Source of the DNA: Draconibacterium sediminis
GTDB taxonomy: Bacteria > Bacteroidota > Bacteroidia > Bacteroidales > Prolixibacteraceae
Direction: 5' to 3'
Assembly: GCF_000949475.1 (NCBI RefSeq)
Contig: NZ_JRHC01000002.1
Span: forward strand, 310,001-374,000
Length of the DNA stretch: 64,000 nucleotides
The notes beneath the pieces are model-generated. The model was not told where the DNA came from and did not search any database. It was given only the letters and a program-made list of their open reading frames with translations. The stretch's first letter is position 1, and each line of letters starts with the position of its first letter. Position numbers and translations under genes: made by a program. Shown here piece after piece: positions 1 to 8,559 of the stretch.

Positions 1-180
1 ATATACTTTTTTTAATTAATTGAAACGAATTAACCCTCAAATTTTAAGGAATTTACAGCTTTAGCCAAATATGTTATTTCACTGATTAACAATTGCATAG
101 CTATAAACCACCGAATTATGGTCTGTGAAAATAAGGCAAATTCATTACGTTAAGTTAATGTGTTAGTATTATTTAACACA

Positions 181-211
181 TTTGCTGAGATTTTAAAAAA
201 GATTACATTTG
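181..211 (+). promoter_or_regulatory. Bacteroidota-type promoter for the alpha-oxoamine synthase gene
   Basis: TTG at 182-184 is followed after 19 nt by TACATTTG at 204-211, which matches the Bacteroidota consensus (TTG, 19-21 nt, TAnnTTTG) exactly. Transcription would begin about 7 nt further on, leaving a short leader of roughly 25-30 nt before the GTG at 246. Nothing else was recognised in positions 1-180. Confidence 0.7.
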
Positions 212-245
212 CATCCTTATAATTTAAACTTAAAAACAAATCATC

Positions 246-1508
246 GTGGATATATTTGATAAATTCAGAAATAATAAAGGTGATATTGGCAAGTGGATGG
301 ACCAAATTCACGGGTATTTTGCGTTTCCAAAACTGGAAGGCGAGATTTCAGCCAGAATGAATTTCCGTGGTAAAGAAGTATTGACATGGAGTTTGAACAA
401 CTACCTGGGATTGGGTAACCACCCGGAGGTTAGAAAAGCTGATGCTGAAGCTGCAGCACAGTACGGTATGGCTTACCCAATGGGCGCCAGAATGATGTCG
501 GGACAAACAGTTAAACACGAACAACTGGAGCGTGAACTGGCTGCTTTTGTTAGCAAACCTGATGCATTTTTATTGAACTTCGGTTACCAGGGGATGGTTT
601 CTGCAATCGATGTGCTTGCCAGCCGGAACGATGTAATTGTTTACGACTCGGAATCACACGCCTGTATTATGGACGGTGTTTTCCTTCATAAAGCAAAAGG
701 TGGAAAAAGTTTTGTGTTCCAACACAACGATATGGAGAAATGCCGCAAAATGTTAGGTTTCGCTACAAAACGCGCTGCCGAAACAGGTGGTGGTATTTTA
801 TTAATTACTGAAGGTGTTTTCGGTATGACCGGTCAGGTTGGAAAACTTGATGAGATTGTTGCACTGAAAAAAGAATTCGATTTCCGTTTGTTTGTTGACG
901 ATGCACACGGTTTTGGAACAATGGGACCAACAGGTGCCGGTTCGGGTGAGCATTTTGGCGTACAGGATGGAATTGATATTTACTTCGGAACTTTTGCAAA
1001 AGCAATGGCCGGAATTGGTGGTTTTATTGCCTGCGAAACTGATATCTGCTACATTTTACGTTACAATATGCGTTCGCAAACTTTTGCGAAATCGTTGCCA
1101 ATGGCAATGACAATCGGTGCTTTGAAACGTTTGGACATGATTCGTACAATGCCTGAGTTGCGCGAAAAACTGTGGACAATTGTTAATGCACTGCAAAGCG
1201 GATTAAAAGAAGCCGGTTTCGATCTTGGAAAAACCAATACGCAGGTTACTCCGGTTTATATGAAAGGTGGCGAGGAAGAAGCAACTCAAATGATTTACGA
1301 TCTTCGCGAGAATTACGGAATTTTCTGCTCAATGGTAGTTTACCCGGTAATTCCAAAAGGAGAAATCCTTCTGCGTTTAATACCAACTGCAATGCATTCT
1401 TTAGAGGATGTAGAAATTACATTGAAAGCCTTTAAAGAAACCCGTAAAAAACTGGTTGCCGGTGAATACCGTACCGGTGAAATTGCAAAAGTTGAAGTGG
1501 ATATGTAA
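246..1508 (+). CDS. Alpha-oxoamine synthase family PLP enzyme (serine palmitoyltransferase / KBL type)
   Basis: A fold-type I PLP enzyme of 420 aa, the family that condenses an amino acid with an acyl-CoA (serine palmitoyltransferase, 2-amino-3-ketobutyrate-CoA ligase, AONS). Visible motifs are ESH at 136-138 (His stacking on PLP), VDDAHG around 217-222 (Asp218 for the pyridine nitrogen), and GTFAKAMAG at 248-256 with Lys252 as the Schiff-base lysine. The start is GTG, fitting a consensus promoter ending at 211. Bacteroidota use one such enzyme for sphingolipids and a relative (cysteate acyltransferase) for sulfonolipids. The sequence differs from the well-known Bacteroides SPT, so the amino-acid substrate is not settled. 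The gene stands alone and ends in a clear terminator. Confidence 0.8.
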   Translation: MDIFDKFRNNKGDIGKWMDQIHGYFAFPKLEGEISARMNFRGKEVLTWSLNNYLGLGNHPEVRKADAEAAAQYGMAYPMGARMMSGQTVKHEQLERELAAFVSKPDAFLLNFGYQGMVSAIDVLASRNDVIVYDSESHACIMDGVFLHKAKGGKSFVFQHNDMEKCRKMLGFATKRAAETGGGILLITEGVFGMTGQVGKLDEIVALKKEFDFRLFVDDAHGFGTMGPTGAGSGEHFGVQDGIDIYFGTFAKAMAGIGGFIACETDICYILRYNMRSQTFAKSLPMAMTIGALKRLDMIRTMPELREKLWTIVNALQSGLKEAGFDLGKTNTQVTPVYMKGGEEEATQMIYDLRENYGIFCSMVVYPVIPKGEILLRLIPTAMHSLEDVEITLKAFKETRKKLVAGEYRTGEIAKVEVDM

Positions 1509-1531
1509 TCCAATTAATAGAATATAATTTC

Positions 1532-1566
1532 AAGGGCTGTATTAAATTGATGCAGCCCTTTTTTTA
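1532..1566 (+). terminator. Rho-independent terminator after the oxoamine synthase gene
   Basis: Arms AAGGGCTGTAT (1532-1542) and ATGCAGCCCTT (1550-1560) pair with one G-U wobble around a 7-nt loop and are followed by a T run. The element lies between convergent genes and overlaps the stop codon of the minus-strand neighbour. Confidence 0.85.
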
Positions 1567-2262
1567 TTCTGTTGAAGAAATTTCATTTAATGGTGTCAAA
1601 TCCAGTTTCCGAAACTCAACCACGGCACCTTCTGCCTGAACGGCAATTTTTCCTTTACGGGCAGTGCAATTGAATCCATAATTTACCAAATCATTATTCA
1701 TCCAAACTTTAATTGTATCCGCGAAACATTCAATTACCATATTGTTCCACTCGCCCAAAGGTTTTTCCGAATCGTCTGTCAGGTTCGGTATTCTTCGTTT
1801 TTTACCTTCAGTAATCCCCCACTCATCTTTTGGTCCGCGTCTAACAACCATATTCGGCACTTCAATATCTTCAACAATACACCAAAAATCGCCGGCATCG
1901 CCATGCTGCATTTGTACTTCCAACGATTTAGGAAACATATCATACAAAGCCCGCGGTGTTGAAGCATGAACCAAAACGCCGCAGTTTCCCGGCTCTCCGG
2001 CGAAGCGATATTCCACCTCCAGCCGGTAGTTCTGATAAACCGAATCAGTTATTAAATGGCCTCTCGGTTCGCCCATACTTACCAATAACGAGTCGCGTAC
2101 CACAAACGAAGGATCAATTTCAGGATTATTATCAGCTTCGGGAACATCAGCATACCAACCGCTTAAATCTTTCCCGTTAAACAGTTGAATGGTCTCGTCA
2201 GTTCCTGTATTACACGATGAAATAAGAAACAGTAAGACTAAAAAAACAATCGCATTTCTCAT
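1564..2262 (-). CDS. DUF1080 (3-keto-disaccharide hydrolase) lipoprotein
   Basis: A secreted lipoprotein of 232 aa with a lipobox (LISSC, Cys17). The body matches the concanavalin-like DUF1080 fold, including the entry motif LFNGKDLSGWYADVP near residues 27-41 and GEWNNMVIECF near 170-180. Members act on glycans; some are now named 3-keto-disaccharide hydrolases. It sits 37 bp downstream of the CE15-type esterase gene on the same strand, so the two are probably co-transcribed and may serve polysaccharide breakdown at the cell surface. The exact substrate cannot be read from the sequence. Confidence 0.8.
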   Translation of the reverse strand: MRNAIVFLVLLFLISSCNTGTDETIQLFNGKDLSGWYADVPEADNNPEIDPSFVVRDSLLVSMGEPRGHLITDSVYQNYRLEVEYRFAGEPGNCGVLVHASTPRALYDMFPKSLEVQMQHGDAGDFWCIVEDIEVPNMVVRRGPKDEWGITEGKKRRIPNLTDDSEKPLGEWNNMVIECFADTIKVWMNNDLVNYGFNCTARKGKIAVQAEGAVVEFRKLDLTPLNEISSTE

Positions 2263-2299
2263 GATGATATTTTTACTTTTTATGCCCCGATGTCGGATG

Positions 2300-3565
2300 C
2301 TATTTTATAAATTCTGATGCCCATTTTATGTACTGCTCCCAGTCGAATTCAGTCACATCATGTTCTCCTGTTCGGATGTGATAAGCAACTGTGTTTTGAA
2401 TGGGGTAATTAACTGCCGGCATTTCCGTCTGTTCTATTCCTTTTTTTCCGTAAAGCTCATACACCGGAGTGGCGTACAAAGCCCCAAGAAATTCACCTTT
2501 TGGATCCGACCACCGATCCTCTTCAGCACTTGCAATATAAACCGGACGCGGAGCAATCAAAGCAATCAGTTCGTGCTGATCAACCGGCAAGGCCTCCTCG
2601 TTTTTTCTGTAATTTCTGAAGTTTTTACAAAACCAGTGCGGAAAACGATTATTGATTCGCCACAATGTTTCGCCAAACCGGCGTTTCGATAACGCAGCAC
2701 CACCACATCCTGATTCATTTGAAATGACACCTGCAAAACGCTCGTCGCTTGCACCGGCCCACAAAGCAGTTTTTCCCAAGCGCGAATGGCCAAACACAAC
2801 TACCCTTGATTCGTCGATAGCCTCATCCTGCTCAAAATAATCCATCGCTCGGCTTAATCCCCACGACCATGCACCAATCGCTCCCCATTCGTCGGCAGCC
2901 GGTTGTTGCTGATCGTCGATATACAATAAAGGATGAATACCATCCGAAAAGTCATCTTTATCGGGATCTACTTCACCGTAATAAATTACAGCCAGACCAA
3001 ATCCTGCCTCAATTATCTTATCAACGCACCACCGGTTGGTTCTCACCCCTCTCGACTGTTCGGTTAACTGGTTGTTTATTATCCCGAACGAAGGATTGTT
3101 GTTTGCCCAGGCTTCAGAAATGATCACTTCTACGTCCTCGGTTATGGTATGATTTCCGTAAAAATTGTAACCCACAAATAAGGGTACCCGCTCTTCGGTT
3201 TTTGGCAGATATATTAAGATGGTAAAATCAAGTGTTTTCCCGCGATTTTTAAATACCAGGTCAACTTGTTTTCGTACCGCTTTACCGTTCAGGGCATTAT
3301 TGCTTTCTTCCAAAATATCAACGGATGCAATTTCCAGATCACCGGGCACTTCACCAAACATATTCTCGGTGAAAAAATTCAGCAGTTCCGGGCGTCGTTT
3401 ACTCTCCCACTTTTTATAATTCCTAATTTTCTGCCCATTAAACGTTTTTAGCGGATCGGGTAACTTAAATTCGGGGACTTTACTTTCGTCGTAGTTGGCA
3501 TCAAACTGGGCCGACACATTAAACAGGAAAGCAAAAAATAAAAGGCACAAGATGAATTTTTTCAT
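2300..3565 (-). CDS. CE15-type glucuronoyl esterase / alpha-beta hydrolase, secreted
   Basis: A 421-aa exported esterase with a signal peptide ending near NVSAQ (residue 20). It carries the nucleophile motif GHSRLGK (Ser261), which corresponds to the G-x-S-R-x-G-K signature of glucuronoyl esterases, the downstream ESGCGGAA at 284-291, and a C-terminal GEHDVT with His402 as the likely catalytic histidine. CE15 enzymes cut the ester between lignin alcohols and glucuronic acid side chains of xylan; environmental bacterial members may use other uronate esters. It is probably an operon with the DUF1080 gene. The 137 bp separating it from the eCIS ATPase gene hold no obvious hairpin, so read-through from the eCIS operon is possible. 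Confidence 0.75.
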   Translation of the reverse strand: MKKFILCLLFFAFLFNVSAQFDANYDESKVPEFKLPDPLKTFNGQKIRNYKKWESKRRPELLNFFTENMFGEVPGDLEIASVDILEESNNALNGKAVRKQVDLVFKNRGKTLDFTILIYLPKTEERVPLFVGYNFYGNHTITEDVEVIISEAWANNNPSFGIINNQLTEQSRGVRTNRWCVDKIIEAGFGLAVIYYGEVDPDKDDFSDGIHPLLYIDDQQQPAADEWGAIGAWSWGLSRAMDYFEQDEAIDESRVVVFGHSRLGKTALWAGASDERFAGVISNESGCGGAALSKRRFGETLWRINNRFPHWFCKNFRNYRKNEEALPVDQHELIALIAPRPVYIASAEEDRWSDPKGEFLGALYATPVYELYGKKGIEQTEMPAVNYPIQNTVAYHIRTGEHDVTEFDWEQYIKWASEFIK

Positions 3566-3702
3566 TGTCGATAACTGTGAATTGAATCAATACTGCTTAA
3601 AATTGGGAAATTGCGATTGTTATGCCAAAGGATTCTGTGAATTTTTATTGTCTCAACGCAATTCTTCCGGATTCCAGCGAACAGAAAAGTCATCAAATGA
3701 GA

Positions 3703-5016
3703 TTATTGCTGCAAAATTCTTCCCTCTTTTTTGTACTCTTTGCGGATTCCGGCCATTAGAGTTTCCTTATTCAACAGAGAATCTCCTTTTTGTATGGAAA
3801 GCAATCCGGCATAATGAATACAATTGACGATGTTTGCACCCGTTAACTCGTAATTTTTAGCCAGCTCCTCCAGGCGAACATCCTTATGCACTTTATTACT
3901 TTTAGGCATGTAAATCTGCCATAGTTTCAAACGTTCAGCAACCGTCGGAGGATCAAACTCAACAAAAGCATTAAAACGGCGGGTAAAAGCGCTGTCGATA
4001 TTTCCTTTCATGTTCGATGCTAAAATCACCAAGCCGTTGTGGGCTTCAATACGCTGCAAGAGGTACGAAACTTCCTGGTTGGCGTATTTATCGTGTGCAT
4101 CGCGCACGTTCGTGCGTTTACCAAACAGCGAGTCGGCCTCATCAAAAAACAATATCCAGTTTTTGTGTTCTGCCTTGTTAAACAATCCCGACAAATTTTT
4201 CTCTGTCTCACCAATATATTTCGAAATCACCATCGACAAATCAACCCTATATACATCCCTTCCGGTATATTTCCCAAGCAGACAAGTGGTCATCGTTTTC
4301 CCTGTTCCCGACGGGCCATAAAACAATACCCGAAATCCTGGTTTAATTTTATCGCGCATGCCCCATTCATCCATCAACTGCTCATTGTAATTTAACCAGG
4401 TTTCCAATTCTTTAATTTCTTCCAATGTCTTTTCTTTTAAAACCAAATCATTCCATTCCTGCTTGGTTGTGATCCGCTGAGCCGGGAAATCGCTGCTTAA
4501 CTTGGGCTTCGATACTTTTCCCGAAGTAAAAAGATCAACATATTCATCATCGAGAACAAGCCGGCCACTCATTTTGGGTTCGCCCGCAGGAACCGGCTCG
4601 ATATTCAACACATTTTTTTGGAAAAACAAATGTTCCTCTTCAAACAGTTTTGCTGCTTCCATACGTTTCTCAATGTCTCGCCCGGCAAGAATGTACAAAA
4701 CGGTTTCGCCGGTTGGCAATATTCCGCGGTGGTTCTTTCCCTTAACACCACCAAACTCGGGGAAATCGCCACCATTTGGAAGATATTCAGCTATGATATT
4801 ATTGAAAAATTCGGGCGAAAGGTGCGGAACCAATGCTGTAAAAAGAACAATTGTTTCTGCAACACTTAATTCATTTTCATGAATAAAATGTTTTAAAGAA
4901 TTGTTAGCATGACCGACAGGGACAAACTCAGGAATGACAGACTTATTTCCTTTTAATTCATCATCAAACCGAAGTCGTACAATTTTGTCCAGATAGTCTA
5001 AAACAGCTTTTATCAT
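3703..5016 (-). CDS. eCIS AAA+ ATPase (Afp15-like)
   Basis: A 437-aa protein with an N-terminal helical region of about 200 residues and a C-terminal AAA+ module. Walker A is GPSGTGKT at 234-241, Walker B is ILFFDEAD at 288-295, sensor-1 Asn is in ILASNMKG near 335, and arginine-finger candidates are Arg346/Arg347. This architecture is that of the cytosolic ATPase of eCIS clusters (Afp15/Pvc15), thought to help particle assembly or cargo loading. It is not ClpV-like (a single AAA module), which argues against a T6SS. It is the last gene of the eCIS operon, 20 bp after the cargo gene. Confidence 0.9.
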   Translation of the reverse strand: MIKAVLDYLDKIVRLRFDDELKGNKSVIPEFVPVGHANNSLKHFIHENELSVAETIVLFTALVPHLSPEFFNNIIAEYLPNGGDFPEFGGVKGKNHRGILPTGETVLYILAGRDIEKRMEAAKLFEEEHLFFQKNVLNIEPVPAGEPKMSGRLVLDDEYVDLFTSGKVSKPKLSSDFPAQRITTKQEWNDLVLKEKTLEEIKELETWLNYNEQLMDEWGMRDKIKPGFRVLFYGPSGTGKTMTTCLLGKYTGRDVYRVDLSMVISKYIGETEKNLSGLFNKAEHKNWILFFDEADSLFGKRTNVRDAHDKYANQEVSYLLQRIEAHNGLVILASNMKGNIDSAFTRRFNAFVEFDPPTVAERLKLWQIYMPKSNKVHKDVRLEELAKNYELTGANIVNCIHYAGLLSIQKGDSLLNKETLMAGIRKEYKKEGRILQQ

Positions 5017-5036
5017 TATTGTAGCACAATTAACTG

Positions 5037-7037
5037 TTATGGTTTAAATGTTAGCCTACCGAAAGCTTTCCGCAATTGCGCCGGAGAAACCAATCCCGGA
5101 TGCAGAATTGACCACGGATTTGAAGTTTGTGCGCCGGCTGCCGACAACGATGTGATAGAATAAATATGAGCCGGTGCCAGTAATAGTCCCTGCCCCAGAC
5201 AGATTGTCGACAAAGTTCCACTTATAATTGCTCCCGGCGTGGCCGATGCATTAATAATTGCCTGTATCCAATTCGGGTGGTCTGCTTTTGTTGTTAGAAC
5301 AGGCCTTCCGTTTAACGGGCCAAATGGATCCAAAATAATAAAATCGGAAATGTAATTTGCAATCTCTCTCCAGGGAATCCACGCTGTGGTTACACTGTCA
5401 TTTCCGATCAAACGAATACCTCTTCTTCTGTCAGCAGAATCAACAATAAAACTTGTGTTATAAATCGTATTCAGGGTGTCATAGGTCCACGATGTTACAA
5501 TGGTATCATTGTCGGTCGCATTATTCAAAATGGTTAAAACATTAGCAAGCTGAGCCAGGCTATATGAGGTTAAATCGAAAACCTGGAAAGGAATTTCGCC
5601 GGTTAATGCCATTATTGGCAATGCCGAAAAACCACCTTCAATACGATTAAAACCGCCGGCCACCGCTGCATAAGCGCGTTCTATAGCCCACGGCCAAACA
5701 ATTCGTTTCGTCCAGTTCACATCAAAAGAATCTCCTGCCTGAACTTGCGATGCATAACTGCTATTCTGCACCAACTCACGCGCCTGTGCCTGAGTCATCG
5801 TTCCTGTCTTTTCCCGTAATTCAACTCCATTCGGATTATGATTTCGGCTTAACGAAACACGAATTCTAGAGTTTGGATCAACGAGTGCCTTGTTGCCAAC
5901 TATTTTTATTCGATAAAATTCGACATTAAAACCATTTCCTGATTCACTAACAGCGTTTACCAACTGTGTGCGCCCTCCGCCTCGGGAAGCCATACCCTGC
6001 AGGGTAGCAAGCAAATAACAATCTCCAATGGCATTTTGAATCACATCGGCTAATGCCGGTTGTGGATCAAACAATTCATGTGTGGTTAAATCGATAGTCC
6101 ATTGTCGCGGACCACTCGCGGCAGGTCCGGCAATTTGCTCGGTATCATCCAGCCTTTGTCCGCCTGTTAGCCCACGGTCATTTACATCTATTATCGTTTG
6201 CCCGCCTTCTTCATGTGAAGAACGATTACTCAGCCGCTGAAACGATCTTACCTGGCGGCCCACATCGCGCCCACCCTGATCTGTACCGGGTTGATGTCCG
6301 GGAAAAACATAGGCGTCCCAGAATTCTCCAAGCCAATCACTCCCACTTTCAACAGCAAATTGAATAGATCCCGAACTGGCATTGGTACCTCCCGGAATAG
6401 TTGACAGGATTGATTCAGCACTTTTCCCCTGCACCACTCTATCGGCTACCGCATCGGCATGCTGTTCATACGAATCACCGGGTTTGCCAATACCTGATTT
6501 TAGGCTTACCCCTTTTCGCTGCTGCACTACATGTGCAGCCTCGTGTGCAGCCGTATGCAGGGTTGGTGAATTACGAAATGCAACTTTGTTTCCTGCAGCG
6601 TAAGCCAGAGAACCCATTTTACGATTTGCATTCCCGGCATTAGAGTCTCGGTAAGATTGTATACCTGATATATCATGTTTTCCAAATGACGATTGAATTT
6701 GATGGAAAAATGGATAAGTCACCGGACTTCCCATAAATCCTGAACGCGCAGTTTGTTGTATCTGGTGGCCGGATTTTGCACTTTGCATCTTTGGTTGAAC
6801 CGCTTCTTCCTCCTCTTCGGATAGGGTCTGAACGACTTCCTCTTCTTCCTGAAACTGAACACTTCCAATTCGTTGAGTTTGAACGGGTTCTTCCTCTTCT
6901 TCAGACTGCATTTGAACCGACATTTCAGTGTTTAAATCCGACGACGCAAAAAACGAATCAGCTTTTGTATTCGAAAAAAAAGGAGCACGGTTCCCGCTAC
7001 TCTTTACTGCATCTTGTTTTACTGCATTTGCTTTCAT
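5037..7037 (-). CDS. DUF4157 protein with C-terminal calpain-like protease domain; candidate eCIS cargo toxin
   Basis: A 666-aa protein in four parts. Residues 1-85 are polar with three glutamate-run repeats (S/Q-EEEE(E)-x-VQ) at about 45-53, 64-70 and 74-81. Residues 105-215 form a DUF4157 domain with the metalloprotease-like HEAAH at 165-169 and YEQHADAVADRV at 190-201. A linker follows. Residues 315-660 resemble a C2 (calpain) cysteine protease: NAIGDCYLLATL gives Cys340, APAHIYSI gives His624 and SNPWSILHPG gives Asn640, a full Cys-His-Asn triad in the expected order. DUF4157 is known as a frequent partner of eCIS toxins, with a variable C-terminal effector part. Position between tape measure and ATPase supports cargo status. 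Substrate and target cell are unknown; no antitoxin-like gene lies beside it. Confidence 0.8.
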   Translation of the reverse strand: MKANAVKQDAVKSSGNRAPFFSNTKADSFFASSDLNTEMSVQMQSEEEEEPVQTQRIGSVQFQEEEEVVQTLSEEEEEAVQPKMQSAKSGHQIQQTARSGFMGSPVTYPFFHQIQSSFGKHDISGIQSYRDSNAGNANRKMGSLAYAAGNKVAFRNSPTLHTAAHEAAHVVQQRKGVSLKSGIGKPGDSYEQHADAVADRVVQGKSAESILSTIPGGTNASSGSIQFAVESGSDWLGEFWDAYVFPGHQPGTDQGGRDVGRQVRSFQRLSNRSSHEEGGQTIIDVNDRGLTGGQRLDDTEQIAGPAASGPRQWTIDLTTHELFDPQPALADVIQNAIGDCYLLATLQGMASRGGGRTQLVNAVSESGNGFNVEFYRIKIVGNKALVDPNSRIRVSLSRNHNPNGVELREKTGTMTQAQARELVQNSSYASQVQAGDSFDVNWTKRIVWPWAIERAYAAVAGGFNRIEGGFSALPIMALTGEIPFQVFDLTSYSLAQLANVLTILNNATDNDTIVTSWTYDTLNTIYNTSFIVDSADRRRGIRLIGNDSVTTAWIPWREIANYISDFIILDPFGPLNGRPVLTTKADHPNWIQAIINASATPGAIISGTLSTICLGQGLLLAPAHIYSITSLSAAGAQTSNPWSILHPGLVSPAQLRKAFGRLTFKP

Positions 7038-7041
7038 AGGC

Positions 7042-8559
7042 TTACCATTCTACAAATATTAATTCCTTCTTCCACGGCAGTTTAATTATGGAAATGTTCC
7101 ATTGTAATTTCTCCAGCAGGATGTCTTGTGTTTTTCGTTCTACAATCAGTTTAAAATTCCGGTCGTTTTGTATCAGCTTTCCACTTCGTTTTATAAACAT
7201 GTCCCGCAAGCCACCGGACGAAGTATTTTTTAAGGCCGGCCAGTTTTTGATGAGTTCACGGAGCATGTTATCGCCCTCTTTTTTTATGCTCTCATTGAGA
7301 AAACTGGTGGCCGGGACTGTTTTTTGCAGTGGTACTCCACACAGAAACTTTTCCAGCACCAGGTCGCCTTCAAAAAACTGTTCATTTCCGGTGGCGCAAT
7401 AATGCAGTGCCTGCACGGCTTGAATTCGATAATCATCTTTGATTCTCCCATTTTCATCAAGCCAATCAAATTGCTGAAAAAATAGTTTCAAAAAGGGGTG
7501 AAAAAGAACCTGCCCTGCATTTTGAACGGCAATTTCGTTTGCCTCTTTCTCAAAAAACAGCGGTTCTTTTTCCTCATTATAGCTATCCCTATGCGAAATA
7601 ATGGTTGGGCTATCTTCAATGTTTCCCCTTTTCTGATTTGTTACTCCCTTTTTAAAGGGCTGATTCTGTTCATGCTTTTTTAACAGAACCAAAACCTCAT
7701 CGCAATCTTGTTGCGAAAGCACTAAACTTGTGTGTAGAGAAATATTTTTAAGCTGATGAATTTGTTCGTCTATTGATTTTTTGGAGTAATTCTCCGTTAT
7801 GCAAGCTGCGTAAAAATTCAGCAGATCAGGTTTCCAATTTATTTCAGGCTGTTGTAAAACTCTCTTCAGCAGAACGGAAAGGAACTGATTACGGAGCGCA
7901 TAATTCAGGCTTTCAACAAAAATGCTCCTTTTGCGAATATCAAACAGATCAACTGTTTCAATTGAGTTAATGAACTGCAATACATTTCGAACCGGTAGTT
8001 GTAAGACAAATCTTTCAAATGCCCTTTCATCCGATTTCAGCAACTTTTTTAGTTCTGTCGAAAAACGTTCTGATTGTAAACTTTTCAACCACTCCTTTTC
8101 AGAGAACAGCTTATCGATATCAGATTTATGGCCGAACCAGGGCAAATGACCATTTTTGAGAAAAAATAAAAATATACTTTGTTGATTCTGCTCACCGGAT
8201 ATTTTTCTGACCTGATGGTACTCAGAAATGCCATTTGACCTATTTTTCTCAGCATTTCCAGGATAGCGTTTATCGATTGCTGCAATTACCACTTTTTGCC
8301 GAAGTTGGTTTTCGATTTCTCTTCGCAAGGCATCGGGACTATCCCTGCTATCCAGCGAGATTTCCAAATCGATCCTTTCAAAACGGGAGATACTTTCACC
8401 GGTATCCATATCAGTAAAAAGTTGTTCGAGGCCCGGAAAAACCTGGTCGTTAAGAAACGAACTGATATGGTCTTTGAGCCAATTAGCATCCTTCTCATTT
8501 ATCGTATCGATATTGAGAAAAACCTTGTCAATGATATGTCGGTCGGCATTCAAAATCAA
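7042..8559 (-). CDS. Contractile injection system tape-measure protein (Afp14-like)
   Basis: A 505-aa, mostly helical and charged protein. Its N-terminus, with IDKVFLNIDTIN at 10-21 and a pattern of HISSFLNDQVFPGLEQLF, is typical of the CIS tape-measure family that sets tube length inside the eCIS tail. The apparent start is TTG in a TTGA overlap with the stop of the preceding gene, indicating translational coupling; no nearby ATG fits better. It is followed after 4 bp by the cargo gene. The body (roughly 110-505) shows no catalytic motif. Confidence 0.8.
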   Translation of the reverse strand: MILNADRHIIDKVFLNIDTINEKDANWLKDHISSFLNDQVFPGLEQLFTDMDTGESISRFERIDLEISLDSRDSPDALRREIENQLRQKVVIAAIDKRYPGNAEKNRSNGISEYHQVRKISGEQNQQSIFLFFLKNGHLPWFGHKSDIDKLFSEKEWLKSLQSERFSTELKKLLKSDERAFERFVLQLPVRNVLQFINSIETVDLFDIRKRSIFVESLNYALRNQFLSVLLKRVLQQPEINWKPDLLNFYAACITENYSKKSIDEQIHQLKNISLHTSLVLSQQDCDEVLVLLKKHEQNQPFKKGVTNQKRGNIEDSPTIISHRDSYNEEKEPLFFEKEANEIAVQNAGQVLFHPFLKLFFQQFDWLDENGRIKDDYRIQAVQALHYCATGNEQFFEGDLVLEKFLCGVPLQKTVPATSFLNESIKKEGDNMLRELIKNWPALKNTSSGGLRDMFIKRSGKLIQNDRNFKLIVERKTQDILLEKLQWNISIIKLPWKKELIFVEW

